64,000 bases of DNA from Natronobacillus azotifigens (GTDB lineage: Bacteria > Bacillota > Bacilli > Bacillales > Amphibacillaceae): NCBI RefSeq assembly GCF_026805325.1, contig NZ_JAPRAT010000015.1:1-64000 (forward strand). Direction: 5' to 3'. A program made the position numbers and the translations under genes. Shown here one piece after another: positions 40,495-50,241 of the stretch. The notes beneath the pieces were generated by a model. That model was not told the DNA's origin. It saw nothing but the letters and a program-made list of their open reading frames with translations, and did no database searches. The number at the start of each line of letters is the position of its first letter. The stretch's first letter is position 1.

Positions 40495-42714
40495 TTAAAA
40501 CTCTTGACCACGAAGCGAGAGAGTAACGACATTTGATGGTTGACCTGTCTGTTTTGTTAATGGATTATAAGGAACAACAAAATATTGCGATGATCCGAAT
40601 AAAGACATACCCGTTAAAGTAAATTCTCCTATTCCTTCCGTTTTACCAATCAACTGATCGCCTGTTTCTGTTTTTTGATAAATATGATAGACAATGCGAT
40701 CATCTGCATCCGCTGTCCAATCCAACTTACCTCGAACCAGTGTCCATCCACCAAATGAGAACGAAGCATTTAAATCATGGACAACCGGTAATCGAATCGG
40801 TTCAGATAATTCCATTACATCAACTGGTTTTTCAAAAGCAGTTGCTAGTGGAGTTACTTGATCAATTGCTTCCAAAATTGCCTTTGTGGCCATTGTTGGT
40901 GACTGGCTTCCGGTTGTTAAATAGTGTTCTGCATCACTATGATCGTACCCTATCCATAACGAAGTCACGTATTCTGGCGTAACACCTGCAAACCATGCAT
41001 CTTTTGCATGTCCAGGTACATGTGGATGCTGGGTAGTTCCTGTTTTTCCAGCCAACGCCTTAGGGAAATCACCAGCTTGAGCTGTTCCATCTACCACAGC
41101 ATTTTCTAACATACGCACCATATTCCAAGCAGCCTGTTGAGAGAAGACCGTTTCTGTTCTCGGGTCTGCCTCTCCGATAATATTTCCATTTCGATCTTTA
41201 ATAACAGCTATCGAATGGGCTTCAATCCACTCACCGTCATGAATGAAAGTTCGATACCCTTCCGCAACTTGAATTGGTGTCAATCCGTACTTTAATCCAC
41301 CTAACCCAAGTGCTAAACCTTCATCCGGAAGCTCAAGTGACATTTTTTCTAAATAGGATTTACTCACATTGATCCCCAACTGATCTAATAGCCAGACTGC
41401 AGAAGTATTTTTAGATACCCTAACTGCATCATACATGGTCACCTCACCATCATAGTGATTATCGGCATTTCTTACTGTGTAACCATCGTAATCTTGCTGG
41501 CTATCTTCTAACAAAACATATGGATCATAACCCTCAGTCATAGCAGGAGCATAAACTGCTAAAGGCTTCATTACCGAACCTGGCTGCCTCTGAGTCAATA
41601 CACGGTTATGGTCACCGATTTTGAATTGGCGACCTCCTATCAATGCCTTTAATCTTCCAGTTTCTTGTTCCATTAAAGTGAAAGCAGCTTCTGCATTGGG
41701 CTGAGACCCCTGAAAATATTGAGTTTTTTGCAACTCATCATAAGCAATTTTTTGTGCGTTTTCATCTAAATAAACGGTAATTTGATAGCCGCCTCTTCGC
41801 AGTTCATCACGTGATAACTGATACGTTGTTTCCGCCTCACGAAGCACTACATCAATATACGACGCTAACCACGGCTTGTCTTCTGTCCTTCGATCTTGCA
41901 CACCGAGCGTCTGACCTTGCAATGCAAGCATTTCTTCTGTATTCAACTCACCTACTCGTTGCATTTGTGAAAGCACAAGATTACGACGACTAAGCGCACG
42001 ATCTGCATCAATATACGGCGAATAGCGGTTCGGACCTTTAATCAATCCTGCTAACATGGCACCTTCTGTGACAGTGAGATCTTCAACCGACTTACCAAAG
42101 AAAAAGTCTGCGGCTGTACCAACACCATGAATTCCATGAGCAAAATAGACCTCATTCAAATAGAGTTCGAGAATATCATTTTTCGTATAATGTCGCTCTA
42201 GATAAATAGATGCCATTACTTCTTTCGTCTTTCTCATCCACGTTTTGCTGTTATCTAAAAATAAATTTTTAGATAATTGTTGGGTAATTGTACTAGCACC
42301 TTCAACTTTATCAAAGGCAACAATATCTCGATAGACCGCTCGCATAACAGATCGAAAATCTACGCCTGCATGTCGATAAAATCGTTCATCCTCAACAGCG
42401 ATAAAAGCAGCTTGCACATGATCAGGAATTTGATCTAATGTAACAAGCTGTCTATTTTCAGAAAAAACTCTGCCCACTTGGATGCCGTCTTCTGTTTGAA
42501 TAGTTGTCGTTGCCGGTAAAATAAGCGCTTCATCATCAACAATCAGCGCTCCACCGTATAAAATAAATAAAAAACCAAGAAAGCCTAGACTAATTATTGA
42601 GCTTGCTGTAATGATCGGCCATTTGAACCAAGGACGTTTTATAAGTGAACGTATTTCAGCAAGATAATCGTGCAAGCTAAGTTTTTGCTTTTGTTTCCTT
42701 CTTGTATTTGTCAT
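40495..42714 (-). CDS. Class A penicillin-binding protein, PBP1A/PbpF type
   Basis: 739 residues from the ATG at 42714 (GAGGTGA upstream); the longer frame has no site. A basic cytoplasmic tail and one membrane anchor at about residues 33-55 are followed by a glycosyltransferase domain (EDERFYRHAGVDFRS, GASTITQQLSKNLF) and a transpeptidase domain with SVMK (SxxK), SKN (SxN) and KTGTT; the last 90 residues look like a fibronectin III-type domain. It builds and crosslinks peptidoglycan. About 90 nt follow liaR, so LiaR-linked transcription is plausible. Confidence 0.93.
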   Translation of the reverse strand: MTNTRRKQKQKLSLHDYLAEIRSLIKRPWFKWPIITASSIISLGFLGFLFILYGGALIVDDEALILPATTTIQTEDGIQVGRVFSENRQLVTLDQIPDHVQAAFIAVEDERFYRHAGVDFRSVMRAVYRDIVAFDKVEGASTITQQLSKNLFLDNSKTWMRKTKEVMASIYLERHYTKNDILELYLNEVYFAHGIHGVGTAADFFFGKSVEDLTVTEGAMLAGLIKGPNRYSPYIDADRALSRRNLVLSQMQRVGELNTEEMLALQGQTLGVQDRRTEDKPWLASYIDVVLREAETTYQLSRDELRRGGYQITVYLDENAQKIAYDELQKTQYFQGSQPNAEAAFTLMEQETGRLKALIGGRQFKIGDHNRVLTQRQPGSVMKPLAVYAPAMTEGYDPYVLLEDSQQDYDGYTVRNADNHYDGEVTMYDAVRVSKNTSAVWLLDQLGINVSKSYLEKMSLELPDEGLALGLGGLKYGLTPIQVAEGYRTFIHDGEWIEAHSIAVIKDRNGNIIGEADPRTETVFSQQAAWNMVRMLENAVVDGTAQAGDFPKALAGKTGTTQHPHVPGHAKDAWFAGVTPEYVTSLWIGYDHSDAEHYLTTGSQSPTMATKAILEAIDQVTPLATAFEKPVDVMELSEPIRLPVVHDLNASFSFGGWTLVRGKLDWTADADDRIVYHIYQKTETGDQLIGKTEGIGEFTLTGMSLFGSSQYFVVPYNPLTKQTGQPSNVVTLSLRGQEF

Positions 42715-42806
42715 GATAAAATCACCTCGTTGATGATAGCAGAATCTACAAAAAACTATCATTCTACTATTATACGTCATATCTCGACAAATCAAAAGGC
42801 TGAATA

Positions 42807-43448
42807 CTATGAACTGAGGTCACGTAGTAACTGATTGCGATGGGCATAGACAGCTGCTTGTGTCCGATCATGTACATCTAATTTTCGCAAAATATTACTA
42901 ACATGTGTTTTCACCGTTTTAACCCCAATAAATAATTGATCCGCAATTTCCTGATTGCTCGCTCCTTCAGCTACACAGATCAGTACTTCCAATTCACGTT
43001 CTGTAAGACTATCATGTGGTTTTTCCTGCTTTGATTGAAATCGATTCATTACTTTGTGGGCAACTTTTGGTTCGATCACATTTTCACCTTGATAAGCTTT
43101 TGTAATGGCATTAACTATTTCATCAGCAGAAGCAGTCTTCAATAAGTAACTAAATGCACCTGCTTCTAGTACCGGAAAAACTTGTGCGTCATCATAATAA
43201 CTTGTTAAAATAATGACCTTACAGTTTGGTAGATTTGCTTTAATTTCTTTTGTCGCTTCCATTCCCGTGCCATCTTCCATAATCAAATCCATCAAAACAA
43301 CATCAGGCTTTTCAGCAAGAACCACCTTAACCCCTTCATTTCCACTTGATGCTTCACCGACAACATCAAAATTATCTTCAGTTTCTAAGTATGAAATAAC
43401 ACCTTTCCTCACAATATCATGATCATCAACTACAACAATTCGAATCAT
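42807..43448 (-). CDS. liaR: Response regulator LiaR
   Basis: 213 residues: receiver domain with VVDDHDIVRKG and phosphorylated Asp in VLMDLIMEDGTG, then a LuxR/NarL-type helix-turn-helix (LTEREVLICVAEGASNQEIA-like and VKTHVSNILRKL). The start overlaps liaS by 4 nt. LiaR drives cell-envelope stress genes in Bacillus; VraR is the staphylococcal counterpart. Confidence 0.94.
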   Translation of the reverse strand: MIRIVVVDDHDIVRKGVISYLETEDNFDVVGEASSGNEGVKVVLAEKPDVVLMDLIMEDGTGMEATKEIKANLPNCKVIILTSYYDDAQVFPVLEAGAFSYLLKTASADEIVNAITKAYQGENVIEPKVAHKVMNRFQSKQEKPHDSLTERELEVLICVAEGASNQEIADQLFIGVKTVKTHVSNILRKLDVHDRTQAAVYAHRNQLLRDLSS

Positions 43449-44503
43449 TCCTCTTCATCCTTTCTTCGACACGGGATACGAATGTCAATGTACGTACCCT
43501 CCCCTTCTTTTGTTCGGATAGTAAAGATACCACCAATTTCTTCACTGCGTTCTCTCATGGTTTTCAATCCATAAGATGTTTTTTTCTGCCCATTCGCCGT
43601 TAAATCAAAACCTTTTCCATTATCCGCTAAGTGAAGAAATACCTCACGATCATCTTGGCGAATATAGATCTTTACTTTTGTGGCCATTGCGTGACGTAAT
43701 GTATTAGATAATGACTCTTGGATAATACGAAATAAATGTTCTTCCGTACCTTCTGCCAAACCAGTAATTTCATCAATACTCAATTGAAAATCAATCGTAC
43801 ACTTTGATTGAAGTTCCTCAACAAGCTGACGTATTCCTGCTGCAAGTGATTCACCAGAGAGATGAACAGGACGAAGATGTAATAACAATGCCCGCATCTC
43901 TGTTTGTGCTTTGCTAGCGGTTTCTGCTATTTCTATCATTTGTGTTTTCGCTTTGGTTGGATTTTTATCCATTGTCCTTATCACGGCTTGTGACATCATC
44001 GTTAATGCGAATAATTGCTGACTAACTGAATCGTGCAGATCACGAGCTAGACGTTGACGTTCTTCTATTGTTGCAGCTTTGTGAGCTGTTTTTGCAAAGG
44101 CGGCTTTTTCATCGGCTAAGCGTTGCAAAGATCGTAATTGTTGTTCCATTTTTAAAGCTAAATCATTTAATTCTGTCCCAATACGATCCATTTCTCCTTC
44201 ACCAGTATGGGCAATCCTTGATCGATAATTCCCTCTCGATAATTGCATAATCATTACAGACAAATCATCAATTTTCGCCTTCAATTCACTACTAGAACGA
44301 AACCCTACATACATAGCATATAAAAGTCCAATGAAAAAATAACTAGCTGTAAAGAGAAATATATTTCCTTGTGTGAGCCAATCTGGAACAAATATCAAAT
44401 GTATTGTTAAAAATATTGCTAATAATGTGATCGTTGTTAGTACCAACGCGTAAAGATGTGAGTGGATATAAGTATAACGAATAGCATTTAGTTTCTTTAA
44501 CAA
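43445..44503 (-). CDS. liaS: Sensor histidine kinase LiaS
   Basis: 352 residues. Two N-terminal membrane segments with a very short outside loop (intramembrane-sensing type), HAMP-like linker, phospho-acceptor His in RQRLARDLHDSVSQQLFA, and ATP-binding DNGKGFD. It phosphorylates LiaR and is held in check by LiaF. 13 nt downstream of liaF. Confidence 0.94.
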   Translation of the reverse strand: MLKKLNAIRYTYIHSHLYALVLTTITLLAIFLTIHLIFVPDWLTQGNIFLFTASYFFIGLLYAMYVGFRSSSELKAKIDDLSVMIMQLSRGNYRSRIAHTGEGEMDRIGTELNDLALKMEQQLRSLQRLADEKAAFAKTAHKAATIEERQRLARDLHDSVSQQLFALTMMSQAVIRTMDKNPTKAKTQMIEIAETASKAQTEMRALLLHLRPVHLSGESLAAGIRQLVEELQSKCTIDFQLSIDEITGLAEGTEEHLFRIIQESLSNTLRHAMATKVKIYIRQDDREVFLHLADNGKGFDLTANGQKKTSYGLKTMRERSEEIGGIFTIRTKEGEGTYIDIRIPCRRKDEEE

Positions 44504-44516
44504 AACATTTCCTCCT

Positions 44517-45266
44517 TCACACCTTATTAACTCGTATCGATCCAGCCTTCAATTTTAAATCTAATGTGATTTTACGTGTTGCCTCTTGATATCCTGGGGT
44601 TTCAAAAGTTAATGATCGATTGATACCGTCCGCGGTTTGGTTAACAACAACAATTTCTCCCGCTTTAACAGAAGCATTGACCGAAAACTCCACATGCTCT
44701 GGCATTAAAATATTGATATCGCCAGCTAAACCATGAACAAATACCGGAATATCTTCGTCAGGGATGAATGCTTTGGTAAAATCGATATAATGATCTCCAA
44801 CCGCATTCCATAACTTGATCGGCTCGGCTTTCCAGTTAGGTGTATCATATTTATGATCACCGATGGTAAAACCCTTAATTCCTGACTTCCAATCACTTTC
44901 TTTATCAGATTCAAAGGTAACTTTAAATTTTTTCTTCGGTGAACCAAGAAACTGTAATCCAAAACAAACGAGGAACAATGGCCATAATTTATAAACATCC
45001 CAAAATGCGAATGTAACATAACCAAAACGATCTAATAATAATAGCGAGCCAAATAGTAAGAGAAATAGACCTGATCCATAACCTGTTTCCCCCTTAAAAG
45101 CTTGAATCGTCCATTTCAAGCCGAGTAACACAAAGAAACTTGGGTATAGAAAGTTCCATGCAACACGAAAGCCCCAATCCACAACCCCGATATTGACCAG
45201 TACTAATGCCCCACCTAAGAAAATGATAAACAATGCAAATATATTACGAAAAAAATTGACTTTCAT
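44517..45266 (-). CDS. liaF: LiaF, inhibitor of LiaRS
   Basis: 249 residues from the ATG at 45266 (AAAGGTGGGG 6 nt upstream). About four N-terminal membrane segments, then a soluble domain of the LiaF/DUF2154 family (AGDINILMPEHVEFSVNASV). LiaF keeps LiaS off in unstressed cells. No liaIH-like target genes precede it, unlike in B. subtilis. Confidence 0.92.
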   Translation of the reverse strand: MKVNFFRNIFALFIIFLGGALVLVNIGVVDWGFRVAWNFLYPSFFVLLGLKWTIQAFKGETGYGSGLFLLLFGSLLLLDRFGYVTFAFWDVYKLWPLFLVCFGLQFLGSPKKKFKVTFESDKESDWKSGIKGFTIGDHKYDTPNWKAEPIKLWNAVGDHYIDFTKAFIPDEDIPVFVHGLAGDINILMPEHVEFSVNASVKAGEIVVVNQTADGINRSLTFETPGYQEATRKITLDLKLKAGSIRVNKV

Positions 45267-45444
45267 TATCTTCCCCACCTTTTCTTACTAAATTTGTATT
45301 TTTTATATTTAATCGTTAATTTACGATAAGAAACAACTTATATATTTATTATAACGAAAAAAATAGATTTCGTAACGACCGCAAGCATGGTTTATTCTCG
45401 GTCCTGGGACGGAGAGCGTGTGATCTGAATCGCGATTTACAATA

Positions 45445-45453
45445 TGTTATAAT
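45445..45453 (+). promoter_or_regulatory. Extended -10 promoter of yhaA
   Basis: TGTTATAAT: a perfect TATAAT with the TG extension, 31 nt before the yhaA ATG. No good -35 is visible. Confidence 0.5.
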
Positions 45454-45483
45454 AGAGGGCAATAGGTAAAGGGGGAAAAACTT

Positions 45484-46647
45484 ATGTGGAAAGAGATTTT
45501 GTTACAACTTGAAGATCACTATGAAGCGATGGTAGAGATGAGAAGATACCTACATCAGTATCCAGAATTATCATTCCAGGAATTTAAAACAGCGCAATTC
45601 ATTGCTGATACATATGAATCATTAGAAATACCTTATCAGAAAAATGTCGGTGGGAACGGGGTAGTTGCTAGAATTGAAGGAGGAAAACCTGGAAAAAACA
45701 TTGCATTACGAGCAGATTTTGATGGATTACCCATTCAAGATGAGAAAGAAGTTCCCTATCGCTCCAAGAACGAAGGTGTTATGCATGCCTGTGGACACGA
45801 CGGTCATACAACCATATTGTTGACTTTAGCAAAAGTATTAAAACAGTTTCAACAAGAACTTGCTGGTACTATCGTCTTTATTCACCAACATGCGGAAGAA
45901 TTGACACCAGGTGGAGCAAAACCAATGATAGAAGCAGGAGTCTTAGATGATGTGGATTATGTGTTCGGGACGCATCTGTGGTCAAGTGCTCCATACGGAG
46001 TTGTACAGACTTCGCCAGCAGAATTCATGGCTGGAGCAGATCGTTTTTCCGTAACGATTCATGGACAAGGTGGACATGGAGCCATGCCACATGAAACGAA
46101 AGATGCCGTTTTGATCGGGTCGCAGCTAGTCACTAATTTACAACAAATTGTTAGCCGAAGAATTGATCCATTAAAAACTGCAGTACTAACAATTGGAACC
46201 TTTCAAGCGGGAAACACCTTTAATATTATTGCAGATAAAGCAACATTAACAGGAACAGTACGTACCTTTGATAAAGAGGTTCAGAAGTTTATTATCGAGG
46301 AGATCGAGACAATTATTGCTGGTACTTGTCAGGGATATCAAGTAAATTACACATTCGACTATGTCAAAGGTTATCCCCCTGTAGTTAATCATGAGGCTGA
46401 AGCTCTAGAAGTAGTGAAAGCGGCTCAGTCGGTTGAGGAAGTAACAAAAGCATCTTTTGTTGATCCTAGCATGACTGGAGAAGATTTTTCCTACTATCTT
46501 TTAGATAAGCCTGGGGCGTTTTTCTTTACAGGAGCACAACAAGAAAACAATTTCCAACCACATCATCATCCTAAATTCGATATAGACGAACGCGCAATGC
46601 TAATTGCAGCAAAAACTTTTGTACAATTAATTAAAAACTATCAATAA
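45484..46647 (+). CDS. yhaA: M20-family amidohydrolase (YhaA)
   Basis: 387 residues. Metal motifs of M20D peptidases: ALRADFDGLPI, HACGHDGHTT, HQHAEELTPGG and the dimer-domain GGHGAMPHETKDA. These act as aminoacylases or N-acetyl-amino-acid deacetylases; substrate unknown. The repeat array begins 13 nt past its stop, with no separate terminator. Confidence 0.92.
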   Translation: MWKEILLQLEDHYEAMVEMRRYLHQYPELSFQEFKTAQFIADTYESLEIPYQKNVGGNGVVARIEGGKPGKNIALRADFDGLPIQDEKEVPYRSKNEGVMHACGHDGHTTILLTLAKVLKQFQQELAGTIVFIHQHAEELTPGGAKPMIEAGVLDDVDYVFGTHLWSSAPYGVVQTSPAEFMAGADRFSVTIHGQGGHGAMPHETKDAVLIGSQLVTNLQQIVSRRIDPLKTAVLTIGTFQAGNTFNIIADKATLTGTVRTFDKEVQKFIIEEIETIIAGTCQGYQVNYTFDYVKGYPPVVNHEAEALEVVKAAQSVEEVTKASFVDPSMTGEDFSYYLLDKPGAFFFTGAQQENNFQPHHHPKFDIDERAMLIAAKTFVQLIKNYQ

Positions 46648-46660
46648 CCCTGGGGGACGC

Positions 46661-47420
46661 GCGCGACTTTTTTGATTTGCGTGCGTTCTCCGAAATTTGC
46701 GTGCGACTTTTTCGATTTGCGTGCGTTCTCCGGAATTTACGTGCGACTTTTTCGATTTGCGTGCGTTCTCCGGAATTTGCGTGCGACTTTTTTGATTTGC
46801 GTGCGTTCTCCGGAATTTACGTGCGACTTTTTCGATTTGCGTGCGTTCTCCGAAATTTGCGTGCGACTTTTTCGATTTGCGTGCGTTCTCGGAGATTTAC
46901 GTGCGACTTTTTCGATTTGCGTGCGTTCTCGGAGATTAGCGTGCGACTTTTTCGATTTGCGTGCGTTCTCCGGAATTTGTGTGCATTCTCTGCATTTTGT
47001 TCGCATCTTTTCCGATTTGTTCGCATTCTCCGCAATTTATTCGCACCTTTTCCGATTTGTTCGCATTCTACGCAATTTATTCGCATCTTTTCCAATTTGT
47101 TCGCATTCTCCGCAATTTATTCGCATCTTTTCCAATTTGTTCGCATTCTCCGCAATTTATTCGCATCTTTTCCGATTTGTTCGCATTCTCCGCAATTTAT
47201 TCGCATCTTTTCCAATTTGTTCGCATTCTCCGCAATTTATTCGCATCTTTTCCAATTTGTTCGCATTCTCCGCAATTTATTCGCATCTTTTCCAATTTGT
47301 TCGCATTCTCCGCGATTTATTCGCATCTTTTCCGATTTGTTCGCATTCTCCGCAATTTATTCGCATCTTTTCCGATTTGTTCGCATTCTCCGCAATTTGT
47401 TCGCATCTTTTCCGATTTGT
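46661..47420. repeat. 760-bp tandem array of 20-bp half-units (40-bp period)
   Basis: 38 half-units of exactly 20 bp with no length change. Sub-array 1 (46661-46980, 8 pairs) alternates GTGCGACTTTTTCGATTTGC and GTGCGTTCTCCGGAATTTGC. Sub-array 2 (46981-47420, 11 pairs) alternates TCGCATCTTTTCCGATTTGT and TCGCATTCTCCGCAATTTAT. Long frames run through it (46672-47448, 46677-47465, 46961-47476), all giving the same 40-residue repeat because 40 is not a multiple of three; none has a ribosome binding site, so none is called as a gene. Confidence 0.95.
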
Positions 47421-47479
47421 TCGCATTCGTTTCATTCACAAGTATTAAATCAATCATCATTTTAAATCAAAGCTAAAAA

Positions 47480-47515
47480 AACAAAGCCCTGTACATTTAT
47501 GCACTTGGCTGTGTT
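47480..47515 (-). terminator. Terminator overlapping the ecsB end
   Basis: AACAAAGCC (47480-47488) pairs with GGCTGTGTT (47507-47515) at 8 of 9 positions; T7 follows on the minus strand. The stop codon lies in the loop. Confidence 0.65.
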
Positions 47516-48717
47516 TTTTGTTTGAAATAACTTTCTGTAAAAGCAATGATGAATAGTGAACCTAAACCAAGAAAAAGAATCGCCTGATCCCAATACCCAA
47601 TAAATAAAAATACGAGCCCGTAGCAACATACATGCACAAATAATAATTGCCTAATCCAACAAACAAAGGCCTGTTGGCGCTGTGGATAAGTAATGGGATA
47701 TAAATCCATCCATAAGTTTGTTCGATGATGATACCAAATCGTCATCAATTGAATTGCAGTCAAGTAGAGAAACAATAAACCAAATAAAATACGAATCCAC
47801 ACGTGCGGTAAATAATAAATGACAAATGACCCTACGATAAGTAACCGAATATACATACCTAAATACTCACCACTACGTATGGTTGTAATTCGATAAAGAT
47901 ATGTCAATGTTTTGTCTTGCTTGAAGGATAAGTGTCTTGTTAGGACTTGGACAAGAAAAGAACGCTTCTTTACTTTAGCTTTTAAGTAAGGAACATCGGT
48001 AAACATATTCGCTAATCGGTAAAAACTACGCATCCGAAGCTGATCTTTTTCAATCAATTGATCCCAAGCTAATGAGTGTTTAGACGATAAATAGTATCCA
48101 TAGTAAAAAAACAAAAACAACGTAATAGTCAGAATACCAGCAAACACAAATTCAGAAGTGATCAAAAAGTAGAAAGTGAAGAATTGTAACAAATACCGTA
48201 TACCCACATCTACATACCTTGAATTATTATCACGTATCTTGTACATCCACCATGTTACGGCCATGTTCCATCCTTTAAGGAAAACAAGCAGAAACCCTAA
48301 CATAGAATAAAAAGAAAATGACTGATCTGGATAACTAGTGAAATATAGTGGTGCCAATACAGCTAACAACAAAACAACCAAATACAATTGGACAAAATAA
48401 CTATACAGTAGTGCAGATCGGAAATATCGATTCAAACGCTTTTCTGCTGGTAACAAAAAAACAAGATCAGCCTCTTTTAACAACGTTTGAATTGGATTAT
48501 AAACAAGGATGATCGCACAAAAAAATGACATAACTATTGCAGTAGGGAAATTTTCTGGTAACTCCGCTAAAATTTGTTGATAATAATAAGCACCTGCAGC
48601 AATAAGAAATATCATCGCAATTGCAAGGTGACCATTGAAAATATATTGTAAATAGCGAGCAACTTCTTTTATATGTGTCCGAATACGCGTTCGAAACAAT
48701 TCTTTTGCATTAATCAT
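47497..48717 (-). CDS. ecsB: ABC transporter permease EcsB
   Basis: 406 residues with about six to eight membrane segments, EcsB family. With EcsA it is needed in B. subtilis for normal regulated membrane proteolysis (RasP function), secretion, competence and sporulation; the transported molecule is unclear. Start overlaps ecsA by 4 nt. An ecsC homolog, next in B. subtilis, is missing: its place is taken by the tandem array. Confidence 0.92.
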   Translation of the reverse strand: MINAKELFRTRIRTHIKEVARYLQYIFNGHLAIAMIFLIAAGAYYYQQILAELPENFPTAIVMSFFCAIILVYNPIQTLLKEADLVFLLPAEKRLNRYFRSALLYSYFVQLYLVVLLLAVLAPLYFTSYPDQSFSFYSMLGFLLVFLKGWNMAVTWWMYKIRDNNSRYVDVGIRYLLQFFTFYFLITSEFVFAGILTITLFLFFYYGYYLSSKHSLAWDQLIEKDQLRMRSFYRLANMFTDVPYLKAKVKKRSFLVQVLTRHLSFKQDKTLTYLYRITTIRSGEYLGMYIRLLIVGSFVIYYLPHVWIRILFGLLFLYLTAIQLMTIWYHHRTNLWMDLYPITYPQRQQAFVCWIRQLLFVHVCCYGLVFLFIGYWDQAILFLGLGSLFIIAFTESYFKQKTQPSA

Positions 48718-49454
48718 ACGCTCTCTTCCTTTGTCAATTGGAAGTATAAATCATCTAAACTAGCATTGTGATGATTAAATTGATTACGTAACTCTTTAAG
48801 TGTTCCTTGAGCTCTAATTTTCCCTTCGTGAAGGATCACTAAACGATCACAATATTGTTCTGCTGTAGCTAAAATATGTGTCGACATTAGAATGCCAGCA
48901 CCATTATTTTTTTGTTGTACCATTCGGTCTAGAAATGCTTGTATTCCTAATGGATCCAACCCCATGAACGGTTCGTCCACAATATATAACGGGGGTTCAA
49001 TTAAAAATGCACACATTATCATAACTTTTTGTTTCATTCCTTTGGAAAAATGCGTAGGAAACCATTTTAATTGCTTCTCTAAACGAAAAGCTTTTAACAA
49101 TGGCGTTAAGCGTTCCTCAAAAGTTTGTTCATCCAGTTGATACGCCATGGCTGTCAAACGAAGATGCTCATACAACGTCAGTTCCTCATAAAGAAGTGGT
49201 ACTTCTGGAATATAAGCAAACTGCTGTCGATACGCTTCAGGAGCAGTTTGAAACGTCTTATCTGCAATTTTTACTTGACCACTCTTCGCCTGCATTAAAC
49301 CAATAATATGTTTGATGGTCGTACTTTTCCCAGCACCATTTAAGCCAATTAGACCAACAATTTCATTTGGTTTCACATCAAAAGAAATACCATGTAAAAC
49401 GTTTTTATTTGTATAACCACCTGTTAGTTGATCGATATGTAATAATGATGTCAC
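48714..49454 (-). CDS. ecsA: ABC transporter ATPase EcsA
   Basis: 246 residues, GTG start after GAGGAGG. Walker A GLNGAGKST, signature FSKGMKQK, Walker B LYIVDEPFMGLD and switch His in STHIL. Divergent from hit, as in B. subtilis. Confidence 0.95.
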   Translation of the reverse strand: MTSLLHIDQLTGGYTNKNVLHGISFDVKPNEIVGLIGLNGAGKSTTIKHIIGLMQAKSGQVKIADKTFQTAPEAYRQQFAYIPEVPLLYEELTLYEHLRLTAMAYQLDEQTFEERLTPLLKAFRLEKQLKWFPTHFSKGMKQKVMIMCAFLIEPPLYIVDEPFMGLDPLGIQAFLDRMVQQKNNGAGILMSTHILATAEQYCDRLVILHEGKIRAQGTLKELRNQFNHHNASLDDLYFQLTKEESV

Positions 49455-49657
49455 ATTAATTCCTCCTCAACTTACACACTACTAAAATTTTACCATTTTA
49501 TGAACGGAATGCAAAACAATTATCCTGTTAACTTTCATCAACAAACGCATTCTTTTCTTATTTACGAATGGAGAAAATGTAAGGATTAATACTTTGCCTT
49601 CTTTTATTTGTACATGCTAAACTATATGTAATAATAAAAGATTTAGGAGTGAAAGCT

Positions 49658-50086
49658 ATGACTACTCAACAAGATTGTATATTTTGCAAAATAATCAACG
49701 GAGAAATACCCGCTGCAAAAGTGTATGAAGATGATGATGTTTATGCCTTCTTAGATATTAGCCAAGTGACTAAGGGGCATACATTAATCATTCCAAAAAC
49801 ACACAGTAAAGATATTTATGAAACAAACGAAGAAAACGCAAGTACCTTGTTTGCTCGCGTCCCTAAGATTGCGAATGCAATAAAAAAAGCTTATCGACCA
49901 TTAGGTATAAATGTGCTAAGTAATACTGGTGAAGCAGCTGGACAATCTGTCTTTCATCTACACATCCATCTCCTTCCAAGATATGGCGAAGAAGATGGAT
50001 TTCATACAAAATGGCAAACAAATAGTGATGCATATAGTCAAGAAGACCTTGCAACAATAGCAAAAAATATCCAATCAAATATCTAA
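49658..50086 (+). CDS. hit: HIT-family protein Hit
   Basis: 142 residues from the ATG at 49658 (AGGAG 8 nt upstream). Histidine triad HLHIHLLPRY near the C terminus and a CIFCKIINGEIP zinc-linked start typical of HINT/Hit proteins, which hydrolyse nucleoside phosphoramidates and similar compounds. It keeps its place beside ecsA. Confidence 0.95.
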   Translation: MTTQQDCIFCKIINGEIPAAKVYEDDDVYAFLDISQVTKGHTLIIPKTHSKDIYETNEENASTLFARVPKIANAIKKAYRPLGINVLSNTGEAAGQSVFHLHIHLLPRYGEEDGFHTKWQTNSDAYSQEDLATIAKNIQSNI

Positions 50087-50092
50087 CCAGAG

Positions 50093-50131
50093 TCCCTTAA
50101 CGTGTTAGGTTGCGTTAAGGGATTATATTTT
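50093..50131 (+). terminator. Terminator after hit
   Basis: TCCCTTAACG pairs with CGTTAAGGGA, followed by a T-rich tail. Confidence 0.8.
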
Positions 50132-50211
50132 ATGCTTTTGTAATGAAACATCATCTGTTATACTAGTATAAACTTCGCATTTGACAATGAGTGTACAAAT
50201 GGAAGGGAAAT

Positions 50212-50239
50212 TAGTTTAGTTGAGCAGAGGAGAGTATAG
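50212..50239 (+). promoter_or_regulatory. TRAP-binding site over trpP ribosome binding site
   Basis: Six (T/G)AG triplets with exact 2-nt spacers: TAG 50212, TAG 50217, GAG 50222, GAG 50227, GAG 50232, TAG 50237. They cover the ribosome binding site (GAGGAG) and end 2 nt before the ATG. Tryptophan-bound TRAP (MtrB) bound here would block translation, as known for trpP of B. subtilis. Confidence 0.9.
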
Positions 50240-50241
50240 TT

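Noticed and set aside
46672..47476. Three long overlapping plus-strand frames (about 170-260 residues) and minus-strand frames in the 40-bp array
   Set aside because: They encode the same repeat in shifted phase, which a 40-bp unit with few stops must give. None has a ribosome binding site.
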